The translations under genes and the position numbers were made by a program. From Sequoia sempervirens (taxonomy: Eukaryota; Streptophyta; Pinopsida; Cupressales; Cupressaceae), in NCBI GenBank assembly GCA_007258455.2, contig VDFB02254942.1, forward strand, positions 62,001 through 126,000: a stretch of DNA of 64,000 bases. Direction: 5' to 3'. Below, piece by piece: positions 47,709 to 59,572 of this stretch; the first letter of the stretch is position 1, and the number at the start of each line of letters is the position of its first letter. Below the pieces are notes generated by a model. The model was not told the DNA's origin and ran no database searches. It worked only from the letters and a program-made list of their open reading frames with translations.

Positions 47709-48094
47709 TTAATGTCCACCATCCTCTAGAAGATTCCCGTTTCTAAACGTGTTCACACTATTCTTCTTACTGACTGCAAACTGGATGAGTTTGATCATCA
47801 TTGCTTCAACTTCTTGAAAGGGTATGGCAGGCACGTTCTCGATCTGACTCCAAGGCGACAACTTCTTTCTCCTGCTCGACGATGATTTTCCTCCTTGATG
47901 TTGTTCAACTTTGAAGTACTTGAGGGTGACCATTAACGCCTGGATTTCCATCTTTCCCTCCATCTTGAGCTTTGAAAACATTTCTTCTTCGCCACTTGAG
48001 TAGGGCACATACTAGGCCTCAACACTAAGCCATTTTCTCCAAGTATTCGCTTCATCTCCCCAAGTCATCATGCCTTGGCCTCGGTGTTCACCCT
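47709..48094 (-). pseudogene. Exon remnant in LTR1 copy 2 U3
   Basis: Donor-like AAGGTGAGTT (near 48147) and acceptor TTGTTTTGCAG (near 48095) bracket an intron of about 54 bases. The following exon holds a 99-codon frame with Lys/Gln/Ser-rich text and IPFQEVEAMM near its tail, which resembles ISEEEVDEVL at the end of the 59573 gene. The similarity is short and only suggestive. It lies in the U3 of a solo LTR, so it is not an internal element gene. Confidence 0.4.
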
Positions 48095-48859
48095 GCAAAA
48101 CAAGCAAAGAGAAGAGCATCAAAACACTTCATAATATAAACTCACCTTACTCATCTGATTTTCATGCTTTAGCTTCCAAGGTCTGAGTGATCTCTGGATC
48201 TGATAGGGTTCATTGTTTTTCTCTAGCCAACTTTGCTTTCTTCATGATTTTTCAACATCTGTAGGTTGGGCATATAACACCTGTGCATCATATTTCAATG
48301 CCTTAGACAAATTTCATCCCTGCTTGTGAACGCGTTTCACCTCATCAACATTTTTCAACATAATTTATTCTTCTAGTGATAACAGACTTAGGCATTTTCA
48401 TATTTTATTCCTTTGCCTTAGAATTTTTTTATTTCCCTTAGGAAATTCATCAATCAGGTGCCCATCAAAAATCTTCATCTTAAAGTCTCCGGCGAGGTGT
48501 GGAAGAGTTTAAAATCAATTCCTCGTTGAATTGTCCAGTACCCAGAAGAAAATTCCCTTCAGAAAGCATCAAATCCATGGGTCTACAAACGAAGGGGTAC
48601 ATTTAATTTTTGAATTTTTAGACCTTAGAAAAATATTTTTCCATCAAATTTATTCTCGTTCTTCATCTCTGGGCGTATTTTCTTCCTTGCCCTTGAAAAT
48701 CTTCTTCAATCTCATGAAGCTGGAGTATTCTGACTCATCCTTGCCAATTTTATCCATGTCTTAACAAATTTCATCATCCCTTGTCAAGCTTAGGCATATT
48801 TCTCTAGAGGTGGAATAAATTTCAACACTTAGAAAAATTTCAAATAATATCATCAGCAT

Positions 48860-49950
48860 GGGCGTATATGAGTGGCCGAGCTTCACATTTTCAACACTTA
48901 GTAAATTTTACCTTCCAGTCAAGGCTAGGGTGCATTCAGTATAGTGAGCTTCTCTTTAACCTAGGCACATATGAGGGGTTGAGCTTCAAGTTTGAAGTAC
49001 TTAGAAAAATTTCCATGCGCATTTAGGACCCTGAGCTTCCAATTTTCATAACTTAGAAAATTTTCTATCAATCTTCAGCTTGCAAGGGCGCATTTCACCA
49101 TGTCTACTTCCAATTCCAAGCACTTACAAGAATTTTGAGTCACCTTCTTTCCTTTAGGTGCATTTGGACTCTTCAACTTTCATTTTTCACACTTAGAAAA
49201 TTTCCTAGGCATCTCATCTTCCATTCTCCCTCAAGGGCGCATTTGGGGGTGGGAGCTTCCAATTTCCCACACTTAGAAAAATTCCTTCACTCCTCACTTG
49301 GGCGCATATGCTACGCTGAGCTTGAAGTTTCGTTGCCTTAGACATTTTTCAAGGCTAATTATCCACTAGGGTGCATTTAGGGGTCCCTACTTCAAGTTTG
49401 CAACACTTGGAAAAACTCCAAGCATCTCCATGCAAGTTGGGCACATTTAGCTAGCTCTACCTTAAGCTTCCACACTTAGAAAAAAATTTCAAACTTCTTC
49501 TTCAAAAGGTTGGGCGCATTTAGCACCTTGAGCTTTCAATTTGTGACACTTAGAAATTTTTCTAACTTCTCCTCCAAGTCAAGGCGCACATAAGGGGTCT
49601 TGCTTCAAGTTTTAGGTACTTAGAGGATTTCATGACTCTCCTCCCATGCTAGGTGCATTTCTACCTTTGAGGTTCCAATTTGCAACACTTAGTGAGATTT
49701 GCAACCATCCGCAGCTTCCTAAGGTGCATTTGAGGGGGGTGGAGGTGGACGAACTTAATGCCTTAGAAACTTTTTCATCAACTTATTTCTCCTTGGGAAG
49801 TGGGTGCATTTTCAGGGGTCTGCAAGACTTAACTCCACACTTAAACTTTTTTCTCCAGCTAATTCTTCCTTGGGCGCATTTTAAGGTATGAGCAGGACGA
49901 ACTCTAGACTTAGAAGAATTTCAGCTTCTTGCCAGCTTGAGGGCGCATTT
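48860..49950. repeat. GGGCGCATTT array in LTR1 copy 2
   Basis: The inverted counterpart of 17440-18330: more than a dozen GGGCGCATTT or variant words, each followed by text like GAGCTTCCAATTTTC and ACACTTAGAAAAATTT, with period about 65-90 bp. Confidence 0.75.
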
Positions 49951-52180
49951 TGAGGTATGAACAGGATGAACTCCAGGCTTAGGCGTTTTTTTTCTCATCT
50001 TCACCAGCCAGCGCAATACTTACTATATATAGTAAGTTCTAGGTTTTCCCTCTTCTAAAGATCAGATTGATTTGAAATTTTAACCACAGGATCCTCATGA
50101 CCTAGTTGATCTGTTCACACTGCCGTCCTGAGCTGACCTACTATTTATAGCATGTTGCTGAAGGTGGTTTACTATTTATAGCAACTGCTTGATTTTATGA
50201 CCTCCACAACTCCGTTTGACTTGAAATTTGAATGACATGACCCTCATCGGTAGACTTGCCCGTTCACATTGGTGCCTGATGCTGACTTACTATTTATAGC
50301 CTGTTTTGGAACGCCTTACTATAAATAGTAAGTGCTCCGATTGCCTTCAAATTTTACAAGTGGATAGCTTGAAAGATGTTGATCCTAGTGGCATACACTT
50401 GTTTTTGAAAATTCTGGCATTTTACCCCTCATTTTGGGTCCCGAAACTGGAAACCCTAATTTGACTCGCATGCCCATCAAATGACCTCCGTTTGACCTCG
50501 TTTCTGTTGCACTTCGCCCTGTTCGTGATCCTGATGTGCTGGACTGCCGGAATGGACCTGCTAAAAATAGTAAGTCTCTGAAAAGTGATCATCTCATTTT
50601 GCATGTCACATCACTGCGTAGATCTTGAAAAACCCATAAAGAATAACCTGACATGCGCTGAAAACTCTGACATGCAAACCCTAAAAATAGCCCCTGAAGA
50701 CGGCTCCTGAAAAAGTCTTGATCCTAGTTTGCATGTTATACCACTGCGAAGCCCTCGAAAAACCCACAAGGAATGTTCAGACATGCGAAGAAAATTTCAA
50801 CATGCAAACCCTAAAAATAGCCTCCAAAGGTTGAGTTCTGAAAGTCATCGTCTCATTTTGCATGTTATATCACTGCATAGGTCTCAGAAAACCCAAAAAG
50901 AATCTCCAAACATGCATTGAAGAACTTTGCATATAAACCCTAAAATCTGCTCTCGAAGCCGAACTTGCTAAAAATAAAAAGTTGTCCGTTTCAGCTCAAA
51001 ATTTGCAGACAAATAGCTTGACATGTTCTGGATGCAGTGTGACTGAAAGAACTTTAGTAGTGCTGAGAGAACACCCCAAATTGAACACCTACTAAAAATA
51101 GTAAGTTGCCAGAATTCGATGAAACTTAACGGAGAACTTGCTGGAAGCATACTGACTGCAACGTGAGGCTCAGTTTCCAATTTATTCACTCCCTTTGACT
51201 TCAAACTACCCAGAAAAGTACAAACCCTAATTCTACAGACTTGGCCAAAATTTCATGTTCAAGCTCAAAGATGGGCACACCCCAGAGAGGCAAACAACAA
51301 AAAGAGATAGAGAGAGAGAGAGAGACAAAACCAAAGCCAAAAGACAAGGAACGGAGCAAAAATTAGGGGGTCCCCATTTTGAATGGGGTGATGTGTGAAA
51401 AGGTCACAACATGTCCCCCTGAAGCCACTAGAAAGTTGATGAGTGTCCTATTTCTGCCATCTGTCCACCCATGAGATATAATGGTGTAGGCATTTTTTTC
51501 CCAATTTCTCCTCTATTCCTCCACTAGTTGGTGTGTGTTTTGGACCTCATTTTGCAATAATGGCCCACTCAACTCATAACGACTTGGGGCCTTGAACCCC
51601 TTACCTGCCACGGTCAATGCAGTGACCAACCCTTCCCAATAAGGACTAGAAGCAACATTGAACGGAATATTGTTGTAGTACCAAAATCTAGCACATGCCA
51701 ACTTCGCCCATTTTGCAACTCTTTATTCCAAGAAGTACCTTCCAATGAAGGTTGTGCACCAGGAGTATTACGTGGAACAAAAAAATTAGAATTGAGGCTA
51801 CCCACACTTCCACTTCCTAATCCTCGTATCCGTGGCCCAAGAGAAGAAGAGCCTGCCATAGCCCTCTGTGACCTTGTAGAACTGAAATCTGCATATGGGG
51901 CTGCCATTGCCTTAGCTGTTCTCTTTTTATTTTCCTTCCTTTGGTCATATATTGCAAGGAGTGCTTTGGCCTCCATCTCAACCTCTTCAGGTGGCTTTAT
52001 ACATGCTCTAGCATCTCGGCAAGGGATTCGTGCAAGGTGATATTTCAGTTGGTTTATGCCACCAAAAAGAGACTCAGTGCAATGGTTGCAAATAACTTCT
52101 CCTCGAAGTGCACCTAGTGTTCCATGTTTCCAGCAAGGATCTCTTGGTTTGCCACCACTCTTCTTACTTGCAGAAGCCAT

Positions 52181-53553
52181 TAGTAAAATACATAGTAAAA
52201 GAGAGAGAGAGACAAGATAACGTTAAGAGATAAAAAGTGAAGTTAAACAAAATAAAGGAAACATATTAAAATTTTAAAATGATTGAAATTAATTAAAAGG
52301 TATGATGGTTTTTGTATTAATCAAATTTCAAGGATTAATAAAATAAAGGTATGAAGGTTATTGCTAATTGCTTGAATATATACAAACATTTTACTGATAA
52401 TAATGAATAGTAGAAAAGAAAATAATAACAAAAAGTAATAATAATGAAATAAAATTTGAAATTTCAATATATAATAACAAAATTATAAGTTTTAAAAATA
52501 AAAATAAAATAAATTAAAAATAATAAATTATAAGTTTTAAAAATAAAATTATAAGTTTTGTTAATTTATATATTTCAATTTATAATATTATAAATTAACA
52601 AAATAATGATAATGAAATAACATTTGAAATTTCAATATATAAAATTATAAGTTTTAAAAATAAAAATAATAAATTATAAGTTTTAAAAATGAAATAATAA
52701 GTTTTGTTAACTGATATATTTCAATATGTAATATTATAAATTAACAAAAATAATGATAATAAAATAAAACTTGAAATATAAAGTTATAAGTTTTTAAAAA
52801 TGCCTCAAATATAAAGTTAATATATTAAAATTTAAATTATAAGTTTTTAAAATAAAAGTAAATTAAATTAAAAAATTTCCAGTTTTAAAATACTTATATT
52901 TATAGTCTTATATAATATATTATTATTACTTTTTTTTTAGAGATATTTATTTACAAATGTAACAAATCAATAAATAAATAAAAAATAATTAAAAAATTTA
53001 CCAAATATTTTAACATACTATTGAAATATGAAACATTTTGATTTAATAAATAATTCTCAGACGGTGATCCTGGAAACAAAAAACAGAGAAAATCGAATGC
53101 AGAAGGGTTCACGGAATGCAGAGAAATCGAATGCATCAAATGCAGAATCGTAGTCGCAAAGAAAATCAAAGATAAAATCTGAAAACGAATAGAAAAATAC
53201 CTGTTAAAATCGTGCCCTCGTGGTTTTTGGTTTTGCTGTCATTTTTTTTCCAGCGGTCGCTTCCTACGTCGGGTGAAATCTGAATGAGTGAAAAACGCTT
53301 TATTTTTGCTCGCGTTGGAGTTTATAGTTGGTTAGTCGTTTCAAATTTAGGGCAAAAAATAAAAAACACGTCACTTTAGTTATTGCCCATGTTTTGCTTG
53401 ATTTACACGCGTTTTTTGCAATTCTTTTGCAAATTGAGCACTGTGATTTTTAGGGTTACTCGAAGCCGAGTAATCAGGTGATTAACTTGCCTCCTCCTTT
53501 TTCACGCAGTTACTCGTGATTAATGTGAGTTCTGAGCGATTTTTTCAACCTTG
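52181..53553. other. hAT 5' region, very AT-rich
   Basis: Upstream of the transposase start. From 52260 to 52930 nearly all bases are A or T, with repeated AAATTATAAGTTTTAAAAATA words. The GC content rises again from 53200 toward the terminal repeat. No gene is seen. Confidence 0.6.
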
Positions 53554-53561
53554 CTTTTTCA

Positions 53562-53797
53562 TGTTTACTGGTATATTCTTTCTCTTTTGCGTATCTCTTT
53601 GAAATTGTCCAGGTCGTGGTTAACAAGTGATTCTACTATCATTGGCAGCGGTTGAAGACTCACGCCCTGGCCGAGCCTTCGGCTCTAGCCGCCCTTACCT
53701 CGCCAGTTCAGGAAGACGCGTTGAACAGATCATCTATCGAGCCCTTCAAGCAGCGACGCCATTGTTTAAGGCAGAGCTGGATATTGTCGTCAGAAGC
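53562..53797. other. GC-richer fragment between hAT and gypsy LTR
   Basis: It contains an open stretch (53627-53881) with Arg/Ala/Ser-rich translation that crosses the LTR border at 53798, so I do not call it a gene. It may be internal sequence of the LTR-like element noted at 44168. Confidence 0.35.
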
Positions 53798-55086
53798 TGT
53801 AATGCCCCGCCACGCAACCCCAAAATAATATTCATAAAAAGTCCACAAAAAGACAATTATTTTCTAAAAGGAAAATTGTAGAAGATTCTCTGCCCTTTCA
53901 TTTTAGCAAATAATTAAATTTCTTGAGACCACTGGAGCTGCATGGAGCTGCATGGTCAATGGGCTGTTATCAGCAGTCCCCAAATGGAAATTTAATTTAT
54001 TGCTCCAGCCAAACCCACTTTTAATTATTTATTTATATTACTATTTTATTTGACTGTTTGTTTGTAGCAACTTGAAATAGAATATTTTATTTTTATATTA
54101 CAACATTTTATTACTTTTAACTTATTTTTTTTTAATTTTTTTAATTTTTTTTATTCAAGGGGTAAATGCTTTTGACCAGAGCTATGAACTGGAATACAAC
54201 CATTCAACAATACCACCCCAATGGGGTTTGAACCTTGGTGGCAAGAACAACAATGCCACCTTTAAACCAACACACCATGCCAATACCGGCATTACTTTTA
54301 ACTTATAATAAGCCATCTCTCAATAGATATATTTATGTTCATATTTATTCACCACTTTACTTTTAAATTATTAATTTAATTAAATAATTTAATCAACAGG
54401 ATTTATAACTATTATCATTATGTTTCAACAAAATGATTTATTTAAATATTTCATTTTAAACCATAAATTTCAATTTATTACAATCAAATAAATAATTTAT
54501 TAGTATTTTATTTAATCTATACTTCTATTATATAAAAGCTTTTATTCTAATTATTCCAAAGCCTCTAATTCCAACAATCTTTACTTAAACGTAATAAACA
54601 AAAGCACTAATCATGCACATGAACATATTGCCAAGCAATACCTGACCCCGAAGCAAAATAAACATCAAAACATAATGATAAAAGAGACAAACCATATCAC
54701 CATCGAGCAACACGATCGGGGTGAAACATGAAGGGGCACTACAGAAGCTATCCGTCTTGGCCTTCTTGGCGCATCTGGCAGCTTTCCGTCTTGATCTTTC
54801 TTCACCACGCAATCTCATTTTAAATCTGCAGATCTGATTCACTGATTTGTGCACACCCGTAGGAAGCATTACATAGGTATTTGTATGTGTACATTCTCTC
54901 AGTCATATCGTGGGAGAACATTATGGAAAAACTCTTGGTAAATGATTTTCTAAATAAAAATTCAGAGCATAATTGTGTGATATGTGTTTCCAGAATTACT
55001 GAGCAATCTTTAAAATTTGAATCACATTGCTTTTCTTTCAGTATTTTTTAAGCTTGTTTTGTAAGGATTAGGCTCGGTTCTTTACA
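53798..55086 (+). repeat. 5' LTR of a Ty3/gypsy element
   Basis: It begins TGTAATGCCCCG and ends GGTTCTTTACA, about 1.29 kb, immediately followed by a primer-binding-like GTGGTATTAGAGCC. The partner LTR is beyond the window or lost, so the left border is inferred from the TG and family style. Confidence 0.6.
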
Positions 55087-55087
55087 G

Positions 55088-55100
55088 TGGTATTAGAGCC
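55088..55100 (+). promoter_or_regulatory. Gypsy primer-binding site
   Basis: TGGTATTAGAGCC differs at one base from the tRNA-Met-type TGGTATCAGAGC and lies two bases after the LTR end. Confidence 0.7.
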
Positions 55101-55233
55101 ACAAGATCTGCCAGCTTGTGGGTGATTTCTTATGTAGTTAAGTCAAAGAGATATAAGGGCAATTGAGTGAGAGAAGAAAGAGGCCGCTACACAGATCAGC
55201 CATAAAGAAATAGGGGGCGGGAGTAAGGAAAGA

Positions 55234-56211
55234 ATGGAGGACCAGAAAAATAAGCTTGAAGCCTTCATGGAGAAGCAGGATCAAACAAATCAGACCTTGT
55301 TGCAATTATTACAGTCCCTTACTGCTGCAGTGAACAACAAAACTGGGTCCAATAATGCTGAAGTGGGCCATCCGGAACATGCAGGAGAAGGAGAGCACAA
55401 CAGAACCTCAAAGGGATCCTCACATAGACCTTTTCAGCCTAAATTCTTGCCTAAGATAGAAGCACCGCATGAAGAAGATCAACTGAGCTATGGTAGGATT
55501 GTACAAGATTACATGAAGTTGGACGCTAAAGCTCAAGCAGCCATTCCCTTTGATCAGTTTTACAGAGCTAGAAGAAGTGAGGGGAGGCCACACTGTGGGA
55601 ATAAAGATCTTCAACATAAAGTCAGCAAGCTTTCACTCCCTACTTTCGATGGTTCGGGAATAGTAACTGCGCATGCATGGGTGCAGAAATTAGACACATA
55701 CTTCTCTCTTAGCCCCATGACCGAGGATGAAGCCATCAAATTCGCCATCTTACACTTGGAGGGTTTAGCTCACGAATGGTGGCACCATGGTATAATAACT
55801 CAAGGATTTGGATTGGTGCTTACATATGAAGACTTCACACAAAAGCTAATGGAGAGATTTGACAGGAAAGATCCCGAAGCATATTTCTAGGAATTGACAA
55901 GATTTAAGCAAACAAGCACTATGGATGAATATGTTTTAGAATTTCAAAGGCTTGCTGTGATGGTACCAGATGTTTCAGATAAAAGGCTCACATTCTTTTT
56001 TATTGAAGGTCTATCAGACTCTTTCCGAGGTTTGGTGAGAGCTTTGGAGCCGGGAACATTGGAGGAAGCCATTCGGAAGGCTTTAAGTCTTGAAGACTCC
56101 CCCAAGAAAGGGAAGGCCATTGTCAAGAGTTCACTAGTAGGGCAGCCAAAGAAGCCTTTCATTAAGGAAAATCCTCCACCGAGGGCCCCCCCTCCAGGAC
56201 CAAATGAGATG
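55234..56211 (+). pseudogene. Ty3/gypsy gag, N-terminal part
   Basis: It starts MEDQKNKLEAFMEKQDQ at 55234 and has a coiled-coil N-terminus. The retrotransposon gag domain spans about residues 145-260 (HAWVQKLDTYFSLSPMTEDE, LEGLAHEWW, then YVLEFQRLAVMV). One in-frame TAG sits at 55888-55890. The frame is cut at 56211 by an LTR2 insertion and resumes at 58149. The gag plus primer site identifies the element as Ty3/gypsy. Confidence 0.85.
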
Positions 56212-58148
56212 TGAAATATTCCGAGCCAATTTTTTTGTTTTTCAATTGCAAGTTACAAACAATACGCACCCGTTAAGGTTAGCTCTAAACCAAAACGATG
56301 CTGAAGCAACTCTAACCAGAATGTACACTAGGATCCTGATGTGGGCAAGGTGTGAGCATTGGTCATAGGATCTTAACGGAAATGCTGAATACAAGAACTC
56401 TAACCAAGAATGCGTCGGCGAATGACGGGCATGTGGTCAGGGGATCCCTATCATTTAATAAACTGAAATACTCGACGTCAAGAATGTGCTTTCCAAACCG
56501 AGATGGAATGGGAGCTACCATATGACGGAGATGCTAAGAATTACAATGCAATTACGGGAAATAAGCGAGAATGCTGAAAGTAACTCAACACCCAGAATGT
56601 GCTTTCTGACCCGGAGTGGGAAAGGAGCTACCATAGGGCGGAGGTAAAAGAAATACAATTGCAATTACAGAATATAAAGATGAGCATTACAAATCATGAT
56701 AAAGCAAGATTAAGAACTGCTGTCAGTACTACTGTCAGCTTACAATATGATAGATAATGCCTTGTTATCAATGTGAATCAAGATGTAAATAGAGCTGCAA
56801 CAATATATATTGAATTTCCTTCAATGAATAATAAAGCTTTGATCAGAAACTCTACTATTAAGGCCAACCTGACAGTCTGATTTATGATAGTCCTGCTTTC
56901 CGCATGCATGAACAGCAGCCCTGAAACTCACAAATTCACTCACAACTCACTCCAAACTCAATCAATTGTCACGAGACGAAATGCAATATGATCCCAAGAA
57001 GATGGCGCCCAAGATTGGCACATAAAACTGACCCAAAAGTTACTTATTAATTTATGCACAATTCCCAAGACAAAACCAGAAGGTACGGCCCAGCAAGAGG
57101 GGCGATCTCCTTTTAAAAATTCAAAACTTTACTAAAAAATCTGCAACTTGGAGAAAAGGTACGCCCTTCACAGACAATGAGATCTAAACAATACCCAGAA
57201 CTATTCTTTTTGTATTTTTTGACTTATGAATTAAAATAACAATCTGCTATGAAGAATATGCAACTCCAGAAACTCACTAATAAGCATAGATCTGATCTAC
57301 CAAGCTACATACTGACTACAATGCACAAATTCCAATACAAATCTCTCAAACTACACTATCTCACCACTAGTCGCTATCTTTCAAGCGAGAAGCAATGCCA
57401 AGCTAGGAGGCTTTCATTCCTCAAAGCAATCCCAAAGCCAATCCGGCAGCATAACATTCCTGTAGACAAAAGATGCTCAAGTGAGAACCAATGGCTTCCT
57501 TTTATAATTTCCCGTTGACCTTCTCGAAACCCTAATCTTCTTTTTTTTGAGTCAAACCCTAATTCTCCAATAGATGGCGTCCCACTTTACCAAGCAATAT
57601 TTGACTTTTAATTACAAACTTTATCTCTTCCTTGAAGTTGGCGTCCAACTTATGCTTGGATTAAATCTTTTAATAAGAAATATAATTAATTCCTTCAATG
57701 AGGCACCCACCCATAAAGAACATCTTTTAAAACAACTTAAAGTGAAGTTGCTAGGCCAAGGGGGTCAATGTTAAAATATAACATTAAAACATGACTTAAT
57801 TAAAATAATTCGACTTATCTCTCCAGTTATGCCCCAGAGCCAAAAATGAGTAAGCCAACTGATCAGTTTGAAATGGAAAGCCAACCGTGCCGAAACCAAC
57901 AGGACCACTGCCAGAAATAGAATTTACTAAAAATAGTAAATTCCTGAAAATGCTCAGAATGCCACGAACAACATATCACTGCGAAGCTCTCTAAAAACCC
58001 AGAAAGAATCCGCCATTGAAACAACCAACCTCAAGCAAGAGCATCCTTCAAAACTAGAAACCCTAATTTCACCTTTCGAATAGCCTACGGGTCTCCAGAA
58101 TAGGCCAACGGTCACTGGAAAGATCATGCTCGAGAAGGGGACATTACA
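56212..58148 (-). mobile_element. Solo LTR, LTR2 family (minus copy) inside gag
   Basis: 1,937 bp. On the minus strand it starts TGTAATGTCCCC and ends GGAATATTTCA. AGATG flanks it on both sides (56207-56211, 58149-58153). Removing the LTR and one AGATG restores the gag reading frame. It contains TTACTAAAAATAGTAAATTC near 57927 and GCGAAGCTCTCTAAAAACCC near 57980. Confidence 0.88.
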
Positions 58149-58390
58149 AGATGTCAAGGAATGAACTCCGTAAGAAGGGCTTGTGCTACTATTGCAAAGA
58201 AAAGTGGAATGAACGTCATAGATGCCAAGGGAGGGGACAAGTTTACTACATTGAAGTGGCTTCCGACGATGAAGTAGAGACTGAAGGAGAAAGCTACGAG
58301 GAGGTCACTAATGAAGGAGAACATGACGTTGTGATAAAAGGGAGTCCCATGGGAGGTACGCTTGCCGCACTTTTAGGAGCACCACGGTAC
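58149..58390 (+). pseudogene. Ty3/gypsy gag, zinc-knuckle part
   Basis: Continuation of the 55234 frame after the LTR2 insertion. It encodes LCYYCKEKWNERHRC, a gag zinc knuckle of the spacing common in plant gypsy elements, followed by an acidic stretch. It is cut at 58390 by the LTR1-related element; the remainder of the gypsy element is not in the window. Confidence 0.82.
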
Positions 58391-59319
58391 TGTTGATGTG
58401 ATTTTTATGACCGCACCAATCAGCAGAACAAAGTTTCCCAACGGATACCTTATCCTCTCTTGAACAAAGTATTCAGCGTGCTAAGATTGCCTGTGAGATC
58501 ACGCTTTCCACTCCAAGGTTCCTTTAATGCAAATAGACCTAGTTGGTTGATGTGTATTTGCTGTGTTCTTACGAGGGGACTTACGTAGTTGTTCAGAATA
58601 CATGCAGTAACAACCAATATATGCTTTTGAAAGAGATTTTGTGCGAATGATTTAGCTTTAGAGTGCAAGTTTCCTAAAACTAACCAAAAGTGTACGGAAT
58701 TGAATGGCTGCAGAGATTTCGAAAATTTAACTTCTAACCTAAATGCAAAGGGTGCTATGTTCAATTTCAATGAACTTCAAACAAACGTTGTCTAGCCTCC
58801 TATTGGACAGCCTCAACAAAGTAAGTGCAATCTTCAAAGGATAAGAATGATGTTCAAATCACGATTCAATAATGCAACCACCATCACAACGATGCATAAC
58901 TACACATGAATCTTGATTGAAGTTAAGTATGACATGTTCCAGTTGACCACGCAAGACAAGCTTACCATCAGTAAGAATGTTAGTGGTATGGATAAAAGAA
59001 GCTCACTTACATCAAGCATAAGCATCCATATTTAACTACTAGCATGAAATTAAGTCCTAGTTGAAGTCAAAGGAAGAAGAAACCTCACGACTTACTCACA
59101 ACAAAGTTCGAATTCACCATCAATGAAATGCTTTATTATGATTAGCCTTTTGTGACAATCTCTTACAAAATTCCCAAAGGGAGAATTCCCCTTCTTCTTC
59201 AACAATGCAATGAAAACTAATCTAACTCAAAAGTATCTACTCTCTATTCTGCTTCAAAATCCACTATGCTGACTACTTCTGATTCTAACTACTAGATTAC
59301 AAATGAGGGGGACTCCCCC

Positions 59320-59326
59320 TTTTATA
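59320..59326 (-). promoter_or_regulatory. TATA box in LTR1-related element
   Basis: Minus strand CAGCTATAAAAGGGGGAGTC, same block as 19576-19583. It would drive the retroelement transcript through the R/U5 ending at 58391. Confidence 0.7.
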
Positions 59327-59572
59327 GCTGGCCAATCCCAATGGACGGTCCAGATTGAATTACAACGGAGGGCTCAGATCGAGCCACCTCAGCCCTAGAC
59401 AAGTTTTGCCCTAAAAACCGCCAGAAGGTGGAGGAGTGGTGTCATAAATGCCCCAAAAATAGCAGATTCCTCCTTGACCACCATGAGCAATTAATGCCCG
59501 CTACCCTTCTAGAAGATTCTCGTCCATGACTCGGATTCCTTTGCTCCTCTCTCTGACCGCGTACGCTACGAA

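Larger units (their letters stand above)
46676..51411 (-). mobile_element. Solo LTR, LTR1 family (copy 2) inside hAT
   Basis: 4,736 bp. On the minus strand it runs from TGTTGTGACC to CATCAACA, and is flanked by TGTCC on both sides (46671-46675, 51412-51416). It matches copy 1 (16123-20516) in inverted orientation throughout, including the CT run (GA at 51310-51325 on the plus strand), the GCGCCC array (48860-49950), an acceptor-like TTGCTTGTTTTGCAG near 48094 and the conserved block around a degraded TATA near 47600. Confidence 0.88.
45090..52180 (-). pseudogene. hAT transposase gene, interrupted
   Basis: It starts MASASKKSGGKPRDP at 52180; the BED-type finger has ICNHCTESL and QLKYHLARI near residues 30-55. 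A frameshift lies near 51700 and an in-frame stop at 51513. The catalytic core begins near 51480 (GWTDGRNRTLINF), is cut at 51411/46675 by the LTR1 insertion and resumes with LVFLKSVDASNETKNADT; the LTR plus one target copy removes cleanly and the frame rejoins. A probable intron spans about 46122 to 46040 and another about 45628 to 45548. An in-frame TAG is near 45938. The last exon has the hAT C-terminal dimerisation motif LSQPCNASSCERNWSVFEAI and an acidic tail to 45090. It is dead by insertion, stops and frameshift. Confidence 0.87.
44540..53553 (-). mobile_element. hAT-superfamily DNA transposon, split by a solo LTR
   Basis: The terminal inverted repeats read TATAGTTCAAAAACTCGG at the left and, inverted, CAAGGTTGAAAAAATCGC at the right. 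Eight-base flanks CTTTTTTG (44532-44539) and CTTTTTCA (53554-53561) agree at six of eight. The left subterminal region (44548-44665) has many ACTCGG words. A minus-strand transposase with BED finger and hAT dimerisation domain fills the interior. After subtraction of the LTR at 46676-51411 the element is about 4.3 kb, a normal hAT size. Confidence 0.8.

Noticed and set aside
53627..53881. 84-codon Arg/Ala-rich frame
   Set aside because: It crosses the start of the gypsy LTR at 53798 and has no recognisable domain.
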